Below, piece after piece: positions 55,592 to 64,000 of a DNA stretch of 64,000 nt (its first letter is position 1; each line of letters begins with the position of its first letter). The stretch lies in assembly GCA_010279815.1 (NCBI GenBank), contig QEOQ01000204.1:993561-1057560 (forward strand), read 5' to 3'. This stretch comes from Brachionus plicatilis. Its lineage: Eukaryota; Rotifera; Eurotatoria; Ploima; Brachionidae. The notes beneath the pieces were generated by a model that made no database searches, was not told where the DNA came from, and saw only the letters and a program-made list of their open reading frames with translations. Position numbers and translations under genes: made by a program.

Positions 55592-56840
55592 ATGATTCGA
55601 TTAGAAGAAAGTAAATATAAAATAATTTTTTTTTAAATATTTTTCATAGACTTATAATATAGAAACTTTGTCTGAAATAGATTTAGACTTGGACAAGAAA
55701 CAATCATTTGCCAATGCAGCCACAGATATAAAAAACCATGTTGAGAAAACCGTTGTCAAAAAGCTAGTTCTAATAATTATAATTTGCGCCATTTTCATGA
55801 TATCTGAAATAATTGGTGGATATCTGGCAAACAGCTTGTCAATAATATGTGATGCTTTTCATCTACTTTCCGATTTGGGGGGATTTATAATAAGTCTTTT
55901 TTCCACTTTTTTATCAACAAGAAAGCCTTCGATGCGAATGAACTTCGGCTATCGTAGAATTGAAGTATTGGGCGCTTTTTCAAGCATCATCATAATTTGG
56001 CTGTTAACCTGTGCCCTTCTTTACATAGCTGTTATGAGAATCGTCAATGGAGACTACGAAATCGATGCCAAAATAATGACCACAATGGCTAGCATTGCTG
56101 TCTGTTTTAATCTAATTATGGCTTTTATTCTTTCTTATACTCACAGTCACAAAGAAATTTCCAGTCAAAAACGCAACTCTATTTTTATACCCCCAAAAAT
56201 CATTGATTCCAAACAAAGCTTGGGTCTAAATAGATTTAGCGTTGGCAAAATAGATTCCTTAAATATCCCAAGTGAAAATGATAAATCCAATCTAGGCATC
56301 GACAATGACCAAATAAATTCAATGGTCAGTCGAAACATTAATATTAGGGCAGCTTTTATTCATATCATAGGTGACATAATACAATCTCTTGGTGTCTTGA
56401 TCGCAGCTTTGGTGATTTTTTTTGAGCCTTGCTGGAAAATTGCAGATCCAATATGCACCATATCTTTTTCAATTATAGTTTTGGTCACGACAGTCCCTAT
56501 TGTGACTGATATTGTGGCTATCTTGTTAGAATCGTTTCCAAAGCAGGTGGACTATGATGAATTGGTTAAGACAGTGGTAAGTCATGATGGAGTTAAGTGT
56601 ATTTATGATCTCAAATGTTGGTATATAAGTACTGATTTGCCTGCATTGAATTTGATCTTGATCCTAGACCCTAAATTGATTTCAAAAGGAGAAATAAATT
56701 GTAAAAAATTGACCAATTTAATTGAAAATTTGAAAAAAATTTTAATAGAAAAATTTAATTTTGAGTATATATTTATTCAAGTTGATATGCCTAAATTTGA
56801 AAACAGCAATCGACAACAGTTTTTCGTACATGATTATTAG
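55592..56840 (+). CDS. SLC30A: ZnT-family zinc transporter (SLC30, ZnT2/3/4/8-like)
   Basis: Two exons, 55592-55610 and 55663-56840, joined in phase; 398 residues. The first exon encodes only MIRLEE plus one base. It is a cation diffusion facilitator with six helices. The metal site is formed by HLLSD in helix 2 (IICDAFHLLSDLGGFIISLF) and HIIGD in helix 5 (AAFIHIIGDIIQSLGVLIAA). Helix 1 has ISEIIGGYLANSLSI, and MNFGYRRIEVLGAF is the family loop. The cytosolic loop between helices 4 and 5 is long but has only two His (THSHKE) instead of the His-rich stretch of many ZnTs. A C-terminal ferredoxin-like domain follows. It moves Zn2+ from cytosol into vesicles or out of the cell (family knowledge). 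Its stop codon is 39 bases from that of the convergent clarin gene. Confidence 0.92.
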
Positions 56841-56879
56841 ATAAAAAATTTCTATTATTTAAACTAGCGTTTTATTTTA

Positions 56880-59225
56880 TTAATAAATAAAATCAATTAT
56901 TCTTTTTAGTCTTCTAGAAGTTACATTCAAATCAGTACTAGACTCATTTTCTGGCCTAATTGGCTCGTCTATGCTTAAATTGTGATTTTTAGCCTCAGTT
57001 ACGTCATCGATTAGGGTTTCATTTTTTTCATAAAAATTTTTAATATTTCTAAAATTTAAAAATGATTGATTGACTTTTGAATGAGCATAAATGATAATGA
57101 TATTTGTAATAATTAGAAAAAATGATATGAACAAAATGAAGAATGACCAGCCAAGTTTTCCACAATCAGTTGATATCCAGCCACTGTGCATTTGCTCTTG
57201 GTTTAACACGTTTTTGTTAATATAAAAATAAAATTCAGCGGTAAAAATTAAAATTGCCAAAGCGTGGAATACCGCTAGAGAGTAATTAAAATTAAAATTT
57301 GGTTGTTTTTTGCATAAATTAATTTACCACTGAGGGAATTCCAAAGGTACATACTAAGAGGACCATGAATTGGGTTAGATGGTGACAAAAATGCATTAAG
57401 TAGCGAGAAGATCGCACTCAAAAGAATAGCAAATAATGACAGTGAGCAGCATAAAATTGTGCATAGCCATAAGGTTTGATCGAAAATTTTGTCTTTGCTC
57501 AATACATCAATAACTAAAATAACAAAAATTAATTCTTTCATAGTCCTAAATTTTTATTAAAATAATTTTAAATTCTAAAGTTTATTTTGACAAAAATTCT
57601 TAAAAATTTCACTAAAATTTTTCAACTTCTTTTGTGGATACATTTTCCAAAAAAAAAAATCTTTTAATACGACTTTTATTTTTTTTAGTTATCTTTAAAC
57701 TAGTTTTAGAAAAATAATTTGTGCAATTTTATGATGTTTGAAACAAATAGTGGATAGTTGACAGTTTTTCAATGATATATGGTGTTTTGATACTGATAAT
57801 GATACTACTGTCTAAAATTAGTATTTTTTCTTCTATTAATCAAGTCGTCAATTTGGTGGAGAATTGCAGGAAATGCTGTTCGAACATTTTCTATTTTAAA
57901 AACACTGCATTTTTATTTTAATTTCTTCTATTGGAAAAAAATATTTTACCTTATTTTGATTTGATTTTTTATTGACTTTGTTATGAAAAACATCACTTTC
58001 TGTTTAATGATTAAACTTGAAATAAAGTTTTATAAACTTTTAATCAGAATATTTGATCAAATATTTAATACTTATCACAAAACAGCAGTAAAAAATGAAA
58101 ACTTTGATTTAAAAAAATAACTAAGACTAAATTTTAATCAATCAAATTTATTAAAAATAAATTATTAAAGAATGAATTGAAAATTAAGTTTTATAAATAA
58201 AATTTTTATAAGGTTTCAAAGTAATTCATGTTCGAACAGCTAAAGACTTTTTATGTTTAGGATGATCCTAAACAAAAGATTTGACAATTATTGCTTCATA
58301 CTTGATTCCATCTATTTAAGATTTAAAAAAAAATTATATAATGGGTTCCTCTCACTGATACTAGATGCTATCATGTAACACATACTAATCTGAACATGCA
58401 ATCTTATCTAATAGTATCATTCAAAAAAATACTTAAATATTCAGCGTTCTAACAACCAATTTTGATTTTTGGACAATATAATTTTTTAATGCGTTTTTCT
58501 ATCTATTATTTATATTTTCTATATCATTTTTTGAGAGTATAAAAATAAATATATGCAGTCAAAGAAAAAAAAAATCTTTTGAGTTGGATGAATAACAATA
58601 AAATTCTAGAATAATTAAAAATTTAAAAATTAAATTTTAAAACAAATAGAATTGATTGTGCATAATATTTTTGGCACTAAAATTGATTACCAAAAAATTA
58701 ATAAATTAAGATAAGAAAACCTGATATTTCTTGCCTTTTCTTTAAAATTAAATTTATGCAATTTTAAATGGCTTAGCTTGAAATTTAAACTAAAATGTTT
58801 AAAAATAAAAAATTAATTTTATTAACAGAATAAAAAAAGTTACTTGATGCTCTGTTAAGACGATATTTGCATCCGAAACCGTAATTCAAAAGCCAAGTTC
58901 CTTTAAAAAGACCCAGTCTAATGAAACCTTGAAATCGCTTGCAATCAATTTTGGAAATTAGATCAATAATTTGTTCTTCCTCAATGACATCATGAATAAA
59001 TGAAAAATCAAAGTCATTATTAAAAGTTGAATTTTGAAAACTGTTGTTAAACGATTGAATGATTTGTTGTTTTAAAATTTTTGGGTCTGTTGTCTGAAAA
59101 CTTCGGTATGGTTTAACTGTAACCCAATTTTCGGTGGTCATTGAAATACAAGTGGTAAGAAATACCAAGCAACAAATTATAAAGTTTAGCATAAAAAGAG
59201 AATGCTGAAGTTTGTTCGATGACAT
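56880..59225 (-). CDS. CLRN: Clarin-like tetraspan membrane protein
   Basis: Three exons in coding order: 59225-58844, 57534-57328, 57274-56880; 327 residues (human CLRN1 232). Four membrane segments: MLNFIICCLVFLTTCISM near the N-terminus, TLWLCTILCCSLSLFAILLS, FHALAILIFTAEFYFYI, and WSFFILFISFFLIITNIIII. The first extracellular loop is long with N-glycosylation sequons and carries RLGLFKGTWLLNYGFGCKYR. The block NPIHGPLSMYLWNSLSG matches the clarin signature (HGPxGLYLWN). Clarins are tetraspan-like proteins of hair cells and other actin-rich membranes in vertebrates (family knowledge). The first intron is 1.3 kb, and the join there is the least certain. The C-terminal tail is longer than usual and acidic. 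Confidence 0.75.
57535..58843 (-). other. 1.3 kb intron of the clarin-like gene
   Basis: AT-rich with no recognised repeat or gene. A missed small exon cannot be excluded, because the two flanking exons encode parts of the protein whose distance varies within the family. Confidence 0.5.
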
Positions 59226-59729
59226 CTTTGGTTTATTTACCCATGCCTGTATTGAACTGAGCTTTTAAAAAAAAATTCAAATTATGAAAATTCTTATTAA
59301 ATCATTGATTTTTTTTTCTTTAAAAAAATTATGCCAAACAAAATATTATGCCTAAAAAGCAGTAAAAAATTTGAATAATTTTTAGATTTGCGTTTTTGAA
59401 TTCTGGTTATTAAGTTTTAAAAAAATTCTCATGATTTGATTTAATGGATGGCCTATTATCATTATGGTGCCAAGCAAATAAAATTTTTTAAGAAAATTTT
59501 ATAATTAAATTCTAGATAAGCGCTTCTCATTTTTTTTCTTTCTAATGGAAGCTTTTGAATGCAAATGGAATAATTAAATTTTTTAAAAGATAAAATTTGA
59601 CGATTCTGTGCTATCACTCAAAATGTGAATTTTGAATTGCAATTAAATTAAATTTTTTTTCACTTTAATTGAAAACAAATTTTCTATTTCACTTGTCTAA
59701 ACATAAAAATTTACTCTAATCCATTGATA

Positions 59730-61327
59730 ATGTCTGACTCTGAAAAAAGCCAAGAAAAAATTCAAAACGAACCAAACTTTAATCCGTCTGAGGAAGAACT
59801 TTTGCAAAAATTTAAGTGTTTTAAATGCTATGTCCAGGTAGACAATCTTAAAACATACAAGACCCATCTTTGGGAAAAGCATTTGAAAAAACTCGAGATT
59901 ATGAGACTGAACAGTTTTTCAGCACGAAAGACTCAACCAAGACAAAGCAATGGCAATGCGAAAAAAAAACGAAAAGTCGAGTCCCTCGCATCAATAAAAA
60001 CAAAACTAATCGGTCAATCTGATTTCGAACAAAGTGACCAAGACAACTCTTTTGCCAGTGCTTCTGAAATCGAAACAGACGAAATGATGGCAAAAGTAGA
60101 AAGTTTATCTCTAGAAGAATCTAAATTTTTCAATCTGGATGACATTGATGAGAAAAAAGTTCTGGAAAGAGCTATGAAAAGGTATCAGCCAAATGAAGAT
60201 GCAGCTGTGGCGATTCAAAAAAGTCGCATTGGATGGGCTAAATGGCGCACCGTCATGTGGCCTTGTATCATTGAAAAATACGCCAAAACTCCAGCAAACA
60301 ACTATCGAGTTTTCATAAGATATTATGAACCAAGTAATCAAAAAGGAAATATATTTAAAATTCCTTTACCCAATGTTAAAATATTTTTTCACTCACCAGA
60401 CCATTTTGAGATCAAGGTACACTTTTAAAATAAAAATTTTTTAAATTTACCTTTAAAATTAAGAAAAACTCGGCCACTAATCCCAATCAGAGATATGAAT
60501 TTTTTTATTGTTACAGCAAAGCTTTAAAAGATTGCATCAATTTCTTAGATGAACAAGAAGCTAAAGATGGCCAAGATCAATTCGACAATTCGAAGGATAA
60601 AAAAGTCTCGATAAAGAAAAAATTTATTGTTAATGGAATAATGTATTCTTTGGATGAGATAAAAGAAATGGCTCAGCAAGAAATAAGCTTGGAACAGGAA
60701 AAAATTAACCAAGAACGGGAAAAAAGTTCGAACGAGTTGGTAAAAATTTTACTTACTCCCGAGCTTGAAAATCATCTAGTCTCAATATTCAGTGAGGAAA
60801 TTGTTTGTAATAGACATAAAAATTATTTAACAAGTGATGCGATTACGAGGAAAAAAATGAAATTTAGTTCGCCGGGTCCTCTTGTTGAAGACGATCAGCA
60901 AAAACTAGCAGGTTTTATAAACAACTTGAGCAAAGAAAAATACGAAAATAAACCTGAAATTTTAGTTCATTACGAATATGATGTCCTGTATCCTGAAGTA
61001 AACTTTGAAGAAATTTTGAAAAAAAAATTAAATTAAATTTAATCCTAGGCTGTTATCTGGGGGTTAAAGAAAATTAATAATGTGAGCTATTCAAAGGCTG
61101 AATCAATGTACAGGCAAGGGTTTAAACGGACGGATGAGGAACGTGTTAAACAACGATGTAATCAAATATTGAACAATTTAGAAGATAAAACGAGCACTGA
61201 AAGTTCATTGAATAACTCAGATATCAATGAATCTTTGGCTAAAAAAGAGGAGAATGAAGGTATGATACAAAAGTTTGAAGATTCCTGTATCGGTCAAGAG
61301 GAACGCAGTGTGGTTAAAGATGACTAG
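59730..61327 (+). CDS. PWWP3A: PWWP3A/MUM1-like chromatin protein with N-terminal C2H2 finger
   Basis: Three exons: 59730-60416, 60464-60997, 61049-61327; all phase 0; 499 residues. An N-terminal CFKC...HLWEKH (C-x2-C-x12-H-x4-H) looks like a C2H2 zinc finger, followed by a basic KKKRKVES nuclear-localisation-like run. A PWWP domain at about 165-265 starts GWAKWRTVMWPCIIEKYA and ends KALKDCINFLDEQ. The C-terminal helical module DVLYPEAVIWGLKKINNVSY then SKAESMYRQGF corresponds to the MUM1/PWWP3A C-terminus (VLLPEAIIYAL...DISY..AE..Y..G). PWWP3A binds nucleosomes and helps chromatin relaxation after damage (family knowledge). The ATG at 59730 is chosen as the first ATG of the frame. Confidence 0.8.
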
Positions 61328-64000
61328 CTTAAATTTAAATTCGTAAAGCTTGATTTAAATTTAATACGATAAATAACGAGTAAATAAGATAATTTTTTTT
61401 GTCACTTTCAACTTAAGGATTTGTTATTTTTTTGAGTAAAATGTAATAAAAAAAATTTGTTCAATTATTAAATATTTTTTGATTTTTTAATTAACATTTA
61501 AATTTTTTTTTTTATTATCATTAAAAATTAAATAGATTTTTTATGTAATTATTTGATAATTTAATTTTTAAATTAATTTTTTAATGGAATTTAATGATAA
61601 TTATAGCTTACTTTTTTAAATATCTAGTAAATTCTATAAAAACTTAAGAACCCTTAAGAACTTTTGGGTCAGATATTCTGTGTGACTTCTAGTCAAATTT
61701 TGCGCGAGAGACTTATGATGATTTTATTCATTTTTTTCTGGCCAAAAAAATCAAATTTTGGTCACCTTTTTTCTTTTCATTAATAAGCAAATTAATAAAA
61801 GATTAAATAATTAAAAAATTTGTAGATTTCTTAAAAAAAACGTAATTTTCTTCAATCTATATATATTTATTTTTTTAATATAATTAGAATTTTAACTTTT
61901 TTGTAAACAAATATTATTTTGATTAAAAATAAGTAAACTGATCGACTATGTGATCAGTGTGATCTCAGAAATTTTTACTGAAATTTTGATAATTTTTCAA
62001 TTAAAAAATGACAACTTAACTTGAATTAAGCGTTTGGAAATACATGGGCTCACTAGGTTGGAAAAATTGAGAGAAAAAAAGTGAGTAAACAAAACTGAAA
62101 TAATCTAAATGAAATGATCAAGTATCATATATTGGAAATAACACATATTTTGAATTATTTTGGCCCGACAAGCTCGACAAGAGAAAAAAACAAATTTAAA
62201 AAAAAAATGTAAAATCAATCGACTAATTCAAAAACAAATTCGAGAATTTCATTCAAAACAAACTTTATTTGCCTTAAAGATGAATTGAGTATCTTGATGC
62301 ACAGACACAAGCTAAAAATTGATATAAATGATAACAAAAATATAAAGGAAAATTTATTTTAAAATTTCGAGAAAATGGTAAATTTTTTAGGAGATAAATG
62401 ATCAAAATATTATTTATTGATCAAATTTTGAATTTTTAATTGAAATAAAAAATGGTTTGTAGAATTTTTGGTATTCAGAATAAATTTAATTTAATGTAAT
62501 TTAATTCAGTGTGATTTTTGATCTTTTCATAAACAGTGTTATCAATTTTTCGACATGAGCCAAAAAAAAGGAGTCTCACAATTTAACAAAGACGATTTAA
62601 AATTTATCATTTTTTTCAAAAGGATTTAATGAATTGTATGAATATTTTTTAAACCATAAAATAACAAAAAAAATAAAAAATATTTTTCTTTGTTATTTTG
62701 ATTGCTGAACATAATATAAGAAACTGAACAGTATTTGACAATTTGATATTATTAGCTAAACCAACTTAAGTTTCTCAAAAAAAATTTGAGAAATTGATAA
62801 TTTTTGTATATAAAAATATAAAACTTTTAAAAAATTTTAAAAAATAAAATTTTTGAATCTTTCCTTTTTTAAATTAAAAAGTAGTATAATAGTAAATTTA
62901 TTACATGAGAAAGAGAATATTAGTAGGAGTAGTAGTTAAATGACTGTGAGTTGCAGGATAAAGTTAAGTAAATTGGTCTCATCCAAAGAAAACAAAACTG
63001 AGTTCGAATGCTTCTGAACCGGAAGGCTAAAAAAGGGACAAAAGCATATTATAGAGTAAATTGGCAAAAACTGTTCAGTTAGAGACAACTATCAAACTAA
63101 TAATATCGCTAAATAATGGATCAACTTTACGAGATAAAAATACGAAATCATAAACTCATTTTAAAACAAACACTAAAAATTTGCTCTAAAAAAATTACGG
63201 GATCTAAACAGAAATGATATGTCATTGCGAGATACTAGGCTTCACGGGCACATGCACAAAGCAAATTATTTGAAAATAATAAACTTATTAAATATGTCAT
63301 TTGAATTTTTTTCAAAAAAACTTTTGATTTTTTTATTTTTCAAATTAGTAAAGAACCAAGATTTAAATATTTTTTTTGAATAAATTACTTAACTGCATTT
63401 ATTTTGGAAAATATAAATATAAATTAGATATTAAAAAAGTGATTCATTTTTCAAGTTTTAAATATTGTATTAAAGTTTAAAATTATGTTGTATTTTTCAA
63501 TTAAATTTACCAAATAAAGCAAAATGATTTGATTAATAAATGAAAATTAATCTAAAATTAACTCATTTTGAAAATTATTTCACATAAATTTATTAAAATT
63601 AAAACATTTTGATTTACAGTGTCTTTTTGAGTAAAATTTTTAGCAAAAAATCAATCAAAAAACTCAAATGTTTTACTGAATAATGAGCATAAATCAAAGG
63701 CATTTGATTGATTAAAATTAAAAACAAAATTACAATTAATCAATAAAATTTAGATTATTTTAGTCCAAGAAAAACAATAAATTTTAAAAGCAAATTCGGC
63801 AAAATTGCCCTTTATTTTTCTCATAAAGACGGATCGAACAAATTAGTGTGTCCATACCATTAAATCAGAATGCTAATCAGAATTTATAGCGCCACATGAG
63901 ATTAGAATGTATTTTTTTTGTTAAAATGACTTAAACCATCGGTTTCGGGACATGGCTTAATTTGATTTTAATTAAGGATCCATCCAAAGTAGAGTATTGC
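61328..64000. other. AT-rich terminal stretch without recognised genes
   Basis: Nothing coding, no tRNA and no clear repeat was found from the end of the PWWP gene to the window edge. Slightly less AT-rich patches at about 62930-63060 and 63200-63260 are not assigned. Confidence 0.6.

Overview
The window is nuclear DNA from a small, very AT-rich animal genome. Nearly all multi-exon genes have short GT-AG introns, often 43-60 bases, between exons whose reading phases fit together. The gene set is metazoan: KRIT1, a KIF14-type kinesin, clarin, lipase maturation factor, P5A ATPase, a cytoplasmic dynein intermediate chain. No bacterial features are seen. A compact-genome invertebrate such as a rotifer or other simplified spiralian fits, but the species cannot be fixed from this sequence. 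Exon joins were worked out by hand from splice signals, reading phase and remembered family sequences; no search was run.

Layout. 0-6.4 kb: the last exon of an unidentified gene, an RPA-interacting protein gene (RPAIN), and a 12-exon KRIT1-like gene whose 2.4 kb intron holds a minisatellite and a GC-rich hairpin. 8.8-12.8 kb: two MGAT2-type glycosyltransferase genes, tail to tail. 17.4 kb: MBF1/EDF1. 19-25 kb: gene-poor, with a broken two-exon gene, a small Cys-containing exon, two degenerate non-LTR retrotransposon pieces and a fold-back repeat ending in 31-base tandem units. 25.3-33.0 kb: a KIF14-like kinesin with a strikingly GC-rich first exon and introns loaded with MITE-like elements. 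33.7 kb: a tRNA-His/tRNA-Ala pair. 34.1-34.4 kb: a GC-rich fragment resembling the end of a reverse transcriptase. 34.7-44.0 kb, minus strand: ATP13A1 followed closely by a lipase maturation factor gene. 44.5 kb: BRX1. 47.7 kb: an H2A with an acidic tail. 49.1-52.8 kb: dynein intermediate chain. 53.1-55.4 kb: four more Ala-His tRNA pairs in alternating orientation around a small membrane-protein gene. 55.6-61.3 kb: a ZnT zinc transporter, a clarin-like tetraspan protein and a PWWP3A/MUM1-like chromatin protein. 61.3-64 kb: no gene seen.

The genes are mostly independent housekeeping genes. Three act in the secretory pathway: ATP13A1 (ER membrane-protein quality control), the lipase maturation factor (ER folding) and MGAT2 (Golgi N-glycan branching). 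ATP13A1 and the lipase maturation factor are adjacent, co-directional and 210 bases apart, with an acceptor-like site directly before the second start codon, which raises the possibility of an operon resolved by trans-splicing.

The most unusual structures are the five Ala-His tRNA pairs separated by a single G, arranged partly as a large inverted repeat; the two MGAT2 paralogs with identical internal exon lengths but different intron content; the short KRIT1 lacking room for its Nudix domain; and a family of MITE-like elements shared by several loci.
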